This document shows, piece after piece, positions 1-7,407 of a stretch of 64,000 nucleotides of DNA. Below the pieces are notes generated by a model. That model searched no databases. It had not been told where the DNA came from and was given only the letters and a program-made list of their open reading frames with translations. This DNA comes from Desulfomonile tiedjei DSM 6799. GTDB lineage: Bacteria; Desulfobacterota; Desulfomonilia; Desulfomonilales; Desulfomonilaceae. The position numbers and the translations under genes were made by a program. How positions within the stretch are numbered: the first letter of the stretch is position 1; each line of letters opens with the position of its first letter. The stretch lies in NCBI RefSeq assembly GCF_000266945.1, contig NC_018025.1:372001-436000 (forward strand), given 5' to 3'.

Positions 1-105
1 TCGCCGGACATTGGAACGTTTCTCGCAATTGGACCCGATTGCGTCATTGCGATGGAAAAAGAAGTGCTCCGGATAAGATCCTCAGGCGGTCCAAATACTC
101 CATAA
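1..105 (+). CDS. C-terminal end of an unidentified gene, cut by the window edge
   Basis: An open frame of 34 codons runs in from the left edge and stops at TAA (103-105). The peptide ends in SSGGPNTP and contains GPDCVIAMEKEVLRIRS, a composition that reads like real protein, but it is too short to identify. An interspersed element starts at the very next base, and the stop codon itself is the 3-bp sequence duplicated on both sides of that element (103-105 and 245-247). Whether the original gene ended here before the insertion cannot be seen; the duplication would leave the stop intact. It could also be a chance open frame. Confidence 0.35.
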   Translation, partial: SPDIGTFLAIGPDCVIAMEKEVLRIRSSGGPNTP

Positions 106-244
106 TACCGATTCGCTTTTCTTCTCATAATCCGCGAGAGGCTTGGAGGTATCCTTCGCTCCGGACGACGCAAAGCCGTCTAATCACTCCGCTCCGGACA
201 CGCTCCAGCCTTCGCTATGTTATGTGCACAACAGCGAAATGGTA
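106..244. mobile_element. MITE-like element, family R1, copy 1 (139 bp)
   Basis: Ends TACCGATTCGC (106-116) and GCGAAATGGTA (234-244) form imperfect inverted repeats. It is flanked by a direct TAA at 103-105 and 245-247. The body, with the landmark TCCTTCGCTCCGGACGACGC, recurs at 43569-43787 and 49734-49866. There is no credible coding sequence inside, so any movement would need a transposase in trans. The 3-bp TNA duplication resembles that of the IS1031 group of the IS5 family; this assignment is inference. Confidence 0.8.
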
Positions 245-339
245 TAACATGAACAGACCTCACCCCAGCCTCCGCGCCAATGAATCAACCGATGTTCCAG
301 GCAGAAAGACTAATTCATTTCCAGCATTGCCAAATTAGT

Positions 340-480
340 GTCTGATTAAAGAAGAAATTGGTAGCAGCCGGCCTCCGTGCCGGCGCCTCTTTAAAAGAAT
401 CAGTTGCGTCTAATAGAATAGGGCGGCATCGAACGTGGGATAAGGGTCAGAATTTGAGCAGTTATGACGTTGCTCAAAGG
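340..480. repeat. Diverged copy of interspersed family R4
   Basis: GCCGGCCTCCGTGCCGGC near 368 and a stretch near 439-470 (GTGGGATAAGGGTCAGAATTT) resemble the two ends of the 146-bp element found intact at 4782-4927 and 17423-17568. The middle is strongly diverged or replaced. The rest of 245-739 holds no gene I can support. Confidence 0.5.
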
Positions 481-739
481 TTTGAAAGTCATCATATACT
501 GTCCACAGAAAAGGATTCTCAAAATTACTCCCTTCGATGTACATAACTACTCATTTTCCCTCATGGAAATGAGTAGTTACTTTGAAACACACGCGAGTAT
601 TTATTTGTGATGTTTGGCGAACTGCAAGCATACCGCTTTGCATTCGGGGCAAAGGGTATGAAAGAGTCCTTCTTTTATGAAAAGAGTGCCTTTTCCATTC
701 CGCTTCCTTCCAGCATGATTCGGCACCGAAAGAAAGGCG

Positions 740-946
740 CTACTCTTCGAGAGCAGCCAAAATGGGGCAATTCGCGCACGGCAGCGTCCTGATTCTCGCC
801 TCGCTCATGGATTTTTGAGTTCCGGAGCTCTTTTGCATTTTTCTTGAGATCTCAATGCACGTATCGCGAGTCCAGCGACCTTTCAGCGGTTTACATTCTA
901 TAAGCTCGTGAGCTTCCAACCAAGCTTGGGGGTCGGTAAACGACAT
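740..946 (-). CDS. Small conserved-looking hypothetical protein (68 aa)
   Basis: The start at 946 is chosen because GGGAGAG lies just upstream, while the longer frame back to 1009 has no such site. The protein begins MSFTDPQAWLEAHELIECKP, is hydrophilic with Arg/Lys-rich middle, and ends in a short cysteine pair, LPCANCPILAALEE, which could bind a metal or an Fe-S cluster together with Cys19. There is no signal peptide or membrane segment. It stands alone between repeat-rich stretches on both sides. I do not recognise the family; its reality rests on the ribosome-binding site and composition. Confidence 0.5.
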   Translation of the reverse strand: MSFTDPQAWLEAHELIECKPLKGRWTRDTCIEISRKMQKSSGTQKSMSEARIRTLPCANCPILAALEE

Positions 947-1127
947 CTGTCTCTCCCGTCTTAGCAACCCCGTACCACACCCGAACAACTCGTAGCCTAC
1001 AAAAAACACATCCCAATAAATGGAAAAAATGGTTCAGTTTTCAGTATAGAGGTTCTGTGTGAGAAGTCAAGAAATTGTGGGTCAAGCGAATAATGTGAGG
1101 TGAATTCAGGTTGAAATGAACAGCATT

Positions 1128-1705
1128 GCGGCTTTCTATAGTCAGTGCCAAAAATTCTGTCGTTTATCCCGCGTGTGAATTACAGGATATTGGTAGGGAC
1201 CGGCGTCTTAGCGTCTTGAAACAGTCTCAAAAGTCGAAATTTATCCCAGACCGTGGCACGAAGTTCTGGTCGTCCTGCTGGGCTGATTGTAGGGGCGGGC
1301 CTCGTGAAACAGTCTCAAAAGTCGAAATTTATCTCAAATCGTGGCACGAAATTCTCATCATCTTCGCGGCCTGATTGTAGGGGCGCCCCTCGTGGGTGCC
1401 CGGTAGTGACCGGCCTCCGTGCCGGTCATTGCAGGAGGGCAGGCACGAGACCTGCCCCTACAGGGATGATGAATCGTGGCACGATTTGTTCTGCATTCAA
1501 GACTTTTGAGACAGCCTCCTCGTGTCCGCCCAAACAAGGGTAGGCACTAGGCCTACCCCTACGAAGATGGCGAATCGTGGCACGATTTGTTGTGCATTCG
1601 AGAATTTTGAGACAGTTTCTCTCTGCCGGTCCATCGTAGCGATATCATTTATTAATATTGAAGATGTGCCGGCACGGAGGCCGCACCTACCAATACACTT
1701 TTTCT
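1128..1705. repeat. Composite repeat island
   Basis: Several repeat types are packed together. An approximately 88-bp unit starting GAAACAGTCTCAAAAGTCG occurs twice in direct orientation (from 1218 and 1306). Inverted relatives ending TTTTGAGACAG(T/C)(T/C)TC lie at 1469-1516 and 1570-1618, each containing the palindrome ATCGTGGCACGAT. A GC-rich unit with CCGGCCTCCGTGCCGGTC and GGCAGGCACGAGACCTGCCC (1376-1470) is the reverse complement of 2727-2822. Fragments of the R4 family lie at 1133-1205 and 1622-1703. No coding sequence is supported between 947 and 1800. Confidence 0.75.
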
Positions 1706-1800
1706 GAATCAGACATTAGTTTTGGCGGTCAAGCCATTCCATTGGAATCGTGGGGGGACATTCTTTATAACGAAATGTCCCCGAGCTTGTACCAACTCTG

Positions 1801-2571
1801 TTAGTTCAATAAGCCGATTTTCTGAAGAATCTCTCGGACGGCCTTGTAGGATGGAGCTTCCGCATCAATTTCGATAAGCGGTTTTCCCTGCAAATCGAGA
1901 TCTACCAAAACATCATCGTACGGAATCATTCCTTCGGGAGAATACGGGAGCTTATTTATCTCCTTCTTTGTTCCTTCGGGAAGATCCTCGACCGATCCCT
2001 GAACCCGGCTTAGAATGAGATGTTTGTTGCGGACGCGGCCACCCAATTCATCGATGAGCTCAATGATACGGCCGATGGTTCGCAGGCTCCGAGGGGCAGG
2101 GTCCGAAATTATGAAGAGATGATCCACTTCTTCTTCGGTCCGCCGGGACAGATGTTCCATACCCGCTTCATTATCGATGACCACAAACGTATAATTTGAC
2201 GTGAGTTTGGCGATTATATCCCGCAGTATGTTATTGGCCATACAATAACACCCAGGACCTTCAGGTCTTCCCATGGACAGAAAATCAAGGTTTTTCGTCT
2301 CTTCCAGGGATGCCTGGATCTGATACTCCATGAAACGATCCTTGGTCATGCCTCCCGGAATGTTGTCTCCGATTTTTCTTGTATCTTCACGCACACAACC
2401 AACGCTCCGAGGCTGCCTTATTCCCAGCACCTCATGGAGATTCGAGTTTGAATCCGCATCTATCGCCAAAAGCGGCTTCTTGCCGCCGTCCACGAGAGCC
2501 TTAATCATAAGCGCAGTAATGGATGTCTTTCCCACTCCGCCTTTACCTGCAACCGCCAATGTTGTTCCCAT
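1801..2571 (-). CDS. cooC: CooC-family nickel-insertion ATPase for CO dehydrogenase
   Basis: A 256-residue P-loop ATPase of the MinD/CooC type. It carries the deviant Walker A GKGGVGKT (residues 9-16) with the signature lysine at 10, an Asp-rich DADSN at 38-42, and the CxC pair in GPGCYC (Cys108, Cys110), which in CooC proteins sits at the dimer interface and binds metal. DNEAGMEHLSRRT (133-145) is also typical of CooC. The family uses ATP to help load nickel into the C-cluster of carbon monoxide dehydrogenase in the cytoplasm. The start at 2571 follows AAGGA; an upstream in-frame ATG would add 25 unlikely residues. No CO dehydrogenase gene is visible in the window. It lies next to a MetE-like gene on the same strand, 360 bp away across a repeat, so cotranscription is uncertain. 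Confidence 0.85.
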   Translation of the reverse strand: MGTTLAVAGKGGVGKTSITALMIKALVDGGKKPLLAIDADSNSNLHEVLGIRQPRSVGCVREDTRKIGDNIPGGMTKDRFMEYQIQASLEETKNLDFLSMGRPEGPGCYCMANNILRDIIAKLTSNYTFVVIDNEAGMEHLSRRTEEEVDHLFIISDPAPRSLRTIGRIIELIDELGGRVRNKHLILSRVQGSVEDLPEGTKKEINKLPYSPEGMIPYDDVLVDLDLQGKPLIEIDAEAPSYKAVREILQKIGLLN

Positions 2572-2726
2572 GTGAAATCCTTCTTTTCCCAACGTTAGGT
2601 ATACCAGTGCTATGGAGGCAGTAAATCTGGCGAATCTTTTCTGCAAAACGGATTATGCTGTCAGCTAGGTTCCGGATTGAAAGCATCGGTTTTATCAACT
2701 GTAATTACACGGTCTTGGCTTTGCGG

Positions 2727-2822
2727 GCGCTACTGTAGGGGCAGGTCTCGTGCCTGCCCTTCTCGGAATGACCGGCACGGAGGCCGGTCGCTACCGGGCA
2801 CCCACAAGGGATGCCCCTACCT
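2727..2822. repeat. GC-rich interspersed repeat with internal palindromes
   Basis: Contains GTAGGGGCAGGTCTCGTGCC, then ACCGGCACGGAGGCCGGT, then GGGCACCCACAAGGGATGCC. It is the reverse complement of 1376-1466 and shares its first part with 34881-34930. The gap 2572-2930 holds this repeat and no gene I can support. Confidence 0.6.
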
Positions 2823-2930
2823 GATCCGTCCCCTGATCGGCCGGACCAGGAACAGCCACGTCCAGAATTTCTGATTGACTCTCAGCTAAACTAACGGCAC
2901 AACCCATTCTGCAAAAAGGCTTTCCTGTTC

Positions 2931-4025
2931 TTACTCCTTTGCTTGCTTACGAAAGCGATCTTCTCCGAAATATCGGTCCAGTCCGCCAAGCAGCTCATAG
3001 GCTTTTTGTGCTTGAGGCACGCTCAAGCCTGCGCAGCCGCACGCAGGGGTGACGATCATGTGCTCAGTGAGTGCTTCGCGATCGATCCCGCATGATTCCA
3101 GCGTGTTCAGTCCTTGATCCATTCTCCGGACAATGTCTCCCACTGATTCGCGCTCTACCTGTTCGGTATTCGGTACAGCTCCCCAGGCAAGAACTCCACC
3201 GCGTTCGAGAAAATCGCGAAGCTCTGCAGCATAGATGGTCAGGGATTCCAGGTAATCGACAGCGTCAAAATTGATGATGCGAGCCGTGGATTCCATCAGC
3301 ATTCCCCAATCCGTGTTGCCGCAGCAGTGAATGCCGGGAATACCGCCCTGAGCCAGAATCATGGCAATAACTTCATCCAGCGATTCTATAACAGCTTCCT
3401 TTGAAAGGCCCAGAAACGCGGAAGAACCGTACGCACTCAAACTTGGTTCATCCAAGAAGATAATCACGCGATCCGCAAAATGGCTGAACGTTTGAATCAG
3501 CCAGGCGGCTTTCAATCCCATGCCTTTGACCGCAACGTCTCGAAAGGTGTCATCGTAAAAAATGGGTTTTCCTCCCTGGTCCGTAACAGTCAATCCAAAG
3601 CTCAAAGGACCGGTAACCTGCACTTTTACAAAGGGGTATCGTTTTCCACGAGCGTTCAACCGGTCCAGAAAAGCATGAATTCCCCTGCCGAAGTCATGAG
3701 AGACCGCAAAGTCCCGAGCAGAACCTCCATCGCTCACCTGGAGATAACCCGCATAAAACTGCTCCAACTCCTGGAGATAATCCCCGGACGTATCAAAATG
3801 ATACGTAAGGTTTTCCAGATCGACACGAAATCTGGGCAGTCCTTCGCTGAATTGAATCCACATCTGTTCTCTTGGATCTGCCACTGACAACTGGGGGCAA
3901 TGGGGTGCCCTGGGCAGAGCATCCATGATCAACTCAACCGCAGCATCAGGGTCTGTATGAGGGAGACTTCCCACACCTGTTACCAGGATATTCGGCAGAT
4001 TCTGAGTGTCCTCGTATCGTGTCAT
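2931..4025 (-). CDS. MetE-like (cobalamin-independent methionine synthase C-terminal family) protein
   Basis: A 364-residue protein of the UROD/MetE TIM-barrel superfamily. VTGVGSLPHTDPDAAVE near the N terminus is typical of stand-alone MetE-C-like proteins. Zinc ligands are visible as HxC in GIHCCGNTDW (His233, Cys235) and the late cysteine in TPACGCAG (Cys329/331). FLDEPSLS (190-197) matches the MetE substrate-side motif. It is about half the length of true MetE and lacks the N-terminal barrel, so it probably transfers a methyl group from a donor other than folylpolyglutamate, perhaps a corrinoid protein; the substrate is unknown. It sits beside cooC, which would fit C1 metabolism, but the link is only positional. 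Confidence 0.75.
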   Translation of the reverse strand: MTRYEDTQNLPNILVTGVGSLPHTDPDAAVELIMDALPRAPHCPQLSVADPREQMWIQFSEGLPRFRVDLENLTYHFDTSGDYLQELEQFYAGYLQVSDGGSARDFAVSHDFGRGIHAFLDRLNARGKRYPFVKVQVTGPLSFGLTVTDQGGKPIFYDDTFRDVAVKGMGLKAAWLIQTFSHFADRVIIFLDEPSLSAYGSSAFLGLSKEAVIESLDEVIAMILAQGGIPGIHCCGNTDWGMLMESTARIINFDAVDYLESLTIYAAELRDFLERGGVLAWGAVPNTEQVERESVGDIVRRMDQGLNTLESCGIDREALTEHMIVTPACGCAGLSVPQAQKAYELLGGLDRYFGEDRFRKQAKE

Positions 4026-4187
4026 TTAAAACCTCTCTGCGAAGCGATCAGCGGGTCTTTCCAGAAAACGATCCCGTGCCAGTACTTATTCATGGAGAAG
4101 AGTGAGATGTCAAGCACACGAGAATCCACCTTGACCCCTAACCCGGTGGAAGATATCATGAATCGATAATTTATCGAGGATTGCATT

Positions 4188-4709
4188 ATGCCCCGAAACC
4201 GAACCGTATGGGTACATCCGGCAAGCTATACGTACAGCTTCAATCGACCGGAGAAGACAATCGAGACCATCTGGAGCGCCCGAAGAGGGTGGGGCTACCT
4301 CAAAAGAAGAGACATGTGGATTGCTCGAGACGTGTCTACCGAGGAACTCGAGGCCGGCGGGTACGAAGCTCTGAAATCTCCCGACGATTCTGCAGTGAAA
4401 ATATGTGCTCATTGCGGACTCTATATGAGCGATATTCCAGGCTCTCTCATGAGCAAACACATGGCGGAATGCGGGGGTCTCGGAGAGGATTGGCTTTCTC
4501 TCGAGGACGCGGTCATCCATGATATCCGCGTCAAGAAATATCACGCGAAAATTCTTGCGCAAAAAATGCAGGAGCAACAAGAACTCGAGGAACAAGAAAA
4601 ACGCGAACGATTTGATCGCATCCGAGAGGATAACGCGGCACGACAGACTGCGAAGGATAGGAAAAAACGATTGAAACAAGAAACCCGGGAAGAATTGCGC
4701 AATCGCTGA
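4188..4709 (+). CDS. Hypothetical protein with C2HC zinc-finger-like motif and C-terminal coiled coil (173 aa)
   Basis: GAGG eight bases upstream supports the ATG at 4188. Residues 1-60 are rich in aromatic residues (WVHPASYTYSF, RRGWGYLKRRDMWIARD). Then comes CAHCGLYM...SKHMAEC, that is Cys73-x2-Cys76 and His91-x3-Cys95, a plausible single zinc site. From about residue 115 to the end the protein is a charged Gln/Glu/Lys/Arg-rich helix likely to form a coiled coil. No signal peptide or membrane segment is present. It is divergent from the MetE-like gene. I do not recognise the family; a structural or nucleic-acid-binding role would be a guess. Confidence 0.7.
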   Translation: MPRNRTVWVHPASYTYSFNRPEKTIETIWSARRGWGYLKRRDMWIARDVSTEELEAGGYEALKSPDDSAVKICAHCGLYMSDIPGSLMSKHMAECGGLGEDWLSLEDAVIHDIRVKKYHAKILAQKMQEQQELEEQEKRERFDRIREDNAARQTAKDRKKRLKQETREELRNR

Positions 4710-4781
4710 TGTTTCGCTTCGAATCGGGATCTCAATAACTCCCTATAGCAGTTGCCAGATTAATGACCGGTTGAAGATTTA

Positions 4782-4927
4782 GGAATATTGGTGGGTGCCG
4801 TGCCTCCGTGCCGGCACATATTGAATATGATCAATGATATCGATAGAATGGACCGGCAGGGACGCCGGTCCCCACCTGCAGCTTCTATTGGAGCATGGGA
4901 TAAACGTCAGAATTTTCGGCAATCGCT
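4782..4927. repeat. R4 interspersed repeat, intact copy (146 bp)
   Basis: This stretch matches the reverse complement of 17423-17568 at most positions by eye, including the shared cores GTGCCGGCACAT, ATATGATCAATGATATCGAT and GGGACGCCGGTCCCCA. It contains two GC-rich palindromes (about 4801-4818 and 4854-4876). The insertion sequence at 4936 landed just beyond its right end. No coding sequence is present. Confidence 0.7.
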
Positions 4928-4935
4928 ATAACGTG

Positions 4936-6415
4936 CTATAGTTTCGCCCTTTTTGTATTCTGGACGGTTAGATGGTGAGATAATCCTTGAAAAAATAAGG
5001 CGTTCCGCACATACCCGGTTTTGTGAAAGATTCTGGGAAGGAGGAACGCCAGTTGAAGAGATCTATACCAGATCCGTTCGGGATTGACGAGATTCATTTC
5101 AGAGCGTGTTTCAGCGCACCGAGTTTCCGTATCTTCGTTGCGCTGGTGGTCGGTTGGGTGCTCACTATGGGCAAGCACACTATCAGCCAGGTGATTCTGA
5201 CCATGAGACTCCATGAATCCAAGCACTTCGCCAGCATCTACCGATTCCTCGGCAAGGGACGATGGGAGACTGACTTTGTCTCCTATTTCGTCTTCAGAAT
5301 GTTGGTAGAAACGCTGATTGCAGAAGGGATCGAGATCCTTGTGGTGATTGACGACACCTTGAACAAGCACACTGGCAAGAAGATCTGTGGCGCGGGCTGG
5401 CAGCATGATGGTTCACTCCCAAAGCATACTAAGCAAAAGGGGTATGGAGTGTGCTTTGTCATCATAGGACTGGCGATTCGCCTTCCCGGCATCAGCGATC
5501 GCATGTTTTGTCTGCCATACGCTGCCCGCCTTTGGTGGCCGCCAAAGGCCAAGTTTAATCCCAAGAGCCTGCCCTACAAGACAAAACCCGAACTTGGATT
5601 GGATCTTATAAATCTGACTCATTCATGGCTCCAAGAGGGAGAAAGACTGAGAATTGTGTTCGACCTGGGATACTGCTGCGATACCATCCTCAAAAGCACG
5701 ACCCAAGAATGTGCACATTACAGGGAGGCTGAGAAAGGATGCAGCTTTGTTCGCTGTGCTGGAACCTGCTCCATTTACAGTGATGGGCAGACCTCGCAAG
5801 AGAGGCGCTCGACTGCCCTCCCTGGAAACGATGTTCCAGGACCCCAATCTGGGGTGGAATGAGATTAGGGTCTTCTGCTATGGAAAACAAACTAAGCTCC
5901 TGATACATCAGTTCACGGCGCTATGGTATCATAGCGCAGGGCAACAGCCTCTTTCGATCGTGTTGTGCCATGACCCGGCCGGCCACCATGCCAATATGGT
6001 GTTTTTCGATACGGACCCTCAGGCTGCACCACAGCAGATTATCGAGCGCTACGCTGCACGCTTTAGCATTGAGATGACCAATCGAGAGACCAAGAACCTC
6101 CTGGGTGCGGCTGAACCTCAGTGTCGGAAAGAGACCTCGGTAACCCGTGCCCCTATGTTTGCTTACTGGGCCTACTGCTTTGTAGTGCTTTGGTTCGTTG
6201 GGCAATTCGTCACTGCAAAGAACCTCGTTGCCGACCCGGCTCCCTGGTACTGCCGGAAAAAGTCGTTCACCTTTTCAGACATGCTGGCAGCAGCTCGAAG
6301 GAGTCATTTCTCGCTGAGAATTTATTCGAAAGCCAGCCGAATCAATAAGTTCGAAAAACTCAACGGCCCGCGCTCCACGCGCGGACTCGACCATGCAAGA
6401 ATCGCGAAACTATAG
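4936..6415 (+). mobile_element. IS4-superfamily insertion sequence, 1480 bp, with 8-bp target duplication
   Basis: Perfect 12-bp inverted ends CTATAGTTTCGC (4936-4947) and GCGAAACTATAG (6404-6415) bound the element. The direct repeat ATAACGTG at 4928-4935 and 6416-6423 is its target duplication, and its exact match suggests a fairly recent insertion. One transposase gene fills the element, its TAG stop being the last three bases of the right end. The D-D-E and YREK signature put it in the IS4 superfamily; the precise family is not settled by what I can see. Confidence 0.92.
5023..6415 (+). pseudogene. Frameshifted DDE transposase of the IS element
   Basis: The first part (5023 onward) reads in one frame through VIDDTLNKHTGK and RIVFDLGYC, which hold the first two catalytic aspartates, up to DTILK near 5694. 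The family continuation, ARPKNVHITGRLRKDAALF, is in the +1 frame from about 5696 to 6415. The simplest explanation is one extra A in the AAAA run at 5692-5695. The second part carries the signature Y-x2-R-x3-E-x6-K in YAARFSIEMTNRETK, with the catalytic glutamate. The first frame, left uncorrected, runs to 5862 as nonsense. Programmed frameshifting in IS elements is usually -1 at A6G-type sites, which this is not, so inactivation is more likely. No second copy of the IS lies in the window. Confidence 0.85.
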
Positions 6416-6497
6416 ATAACGTGAAACGAACCGAAAATATCGCCAGTGTAAGTTGATATAACTACGTGATGAGAGAATTGCAGACAGAGGCTCAATG

Positions 6498-6525
6498 AAA
6501 AAAAAGGGGGACGCTGAACGTCCCC
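6498..6525 (-). terminator. Rho-independent terminator for the Cys/Pro-rich protein gene
   Basis: Read on the minus strand, GGGGACG-TTCAG-CGTCCCC forms a 7-bp stem followed by CTTTTTTTT. It lies about 140 bases beyond the stop of the minus-strand gene ending at 6664. Confidence 0.75.
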
Positions 6526-6663
6526 GAAAATTAGGAGGAATTGGGGTTTGTGTTATAGAGAGGATCCCACTTCATCCTCTCCGCGCTGTGATCAGAGGTG
6601 TGTGATTGTCCATACCCTTGGAACGCACCCTGATCCAGATGTATTACGGTTGGAAAGCTGTCG

Positions 6664-7122
6664 TTAGAAAGTGCATGCCCCACTTGACGGTTTGCATTTG
6701 GTTATTACAGGCGGAGCACAATTGTAGGGTCCACATGCCTGTGGAACACAAGAAACTGGAGGAGCACACGACATCTGAGGCGGCATACATGAATTGACGG
6801 GTGGTGGTCCGCATGGTCCGGACATTGCTCGAGGAGCATACGTTGCGGGAGGAGCGAGAAAGCCGCCCATCACCGCCGCGGGAATGCCAATCACAAACCC
6901 GCATACGCTGGTGCAGGCTCCGAGAATGCTACCGCACAGACCCAAGGGATTTCCGAAGCCGGGACCGCCGCATGACGAAGGAGGCGGACCGCAAGGATTC
7001 GGAGCACACTGAGCCGGCCCTGGAGCACACACAGGAGGACCTCCAGCGCTGGCTATCGATACCATGATGAGCGATGCGAGCAACAGTACGGACGTGTACC
7101 GAGAAGCGACTGAAATCACCAT
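6664..7122 (-). CDS. Secreted Cys/Pro/Gly-rich protein (152 aa), function unknown
   Basis: The ATG at 7122 follows AAGGAGG at good spacing, so the longer open frame to 7233 is not used. Residues 1-26 form a signal peptide ending SIASA. The mature part is roughly 126 residues with 15 cysteines, many in PxxC or CGPPP settings (CAPNPCGPPPSSCGG, SCAPPVSC, CGPYNCAPP). In its middle is a hydrophobic Gly/Ala segment (LGLCGSILGACTSVCGFVIG). The even Cys spacing suggests disulfide cross-linking or metal binding in the periplasm or on the surface. No enzyme motif is seen. It has its own terminator and stands apart from other genes; similar low-complexity proteins align poorly, so homology searches may mislead. 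Confidence 0.75.
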   Translation of the reverse strand: MVISVASRYTSVLLLASLIMVSIASAGGPPVCAPGPAQCAPNPCGPPPSSCGGPGFGNPLGLCGSILGACTSVCGFVIGIPAAVMGGFLAPPATYAPRAMSGPCGPPPVNSCMPPQMSCAPPVSCVPQACGPYNCAPPVITKCKPSSGACTF

Positions 7123-7407
7123 ACCTGATCCTCCTTGTACAGATCCTTCATGCAAGACTTGAGGGCATAGACTCAAGCGAAGGTATCTGAATTTAGCCCT
7201 TTGGTGGGCTTCGTTGAATGGGGGCTTTAACATGGCCTAAAATGTACTGTCAAGTAAAAATATTTGATTGAGCATATTTATGACAAAAGAATGGATAATC
7301 GCTGACGCGCATACAGTAACATAGCGACTTAACAAGGGATATTGGCTTATTTAAGAAACATTTGTTTGTTATTGAAATAACAATAAATAGACAAAGGAAG
7401 TAAGTTT

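Noticed and set aside
39-338. Open frame across the left-edge R1 element
   Set aside because: It runs through the inverted ends and body of the element, which is repeated in non-coding places.
5692-5695. Programmed frameshift in the IS transposase
   Set aside because: The shift needed is +1 at AAAAG, not the -1 at A6G-like sites usual for IS elements; a one-base insertion is simpler, though a copy comparison would decide.
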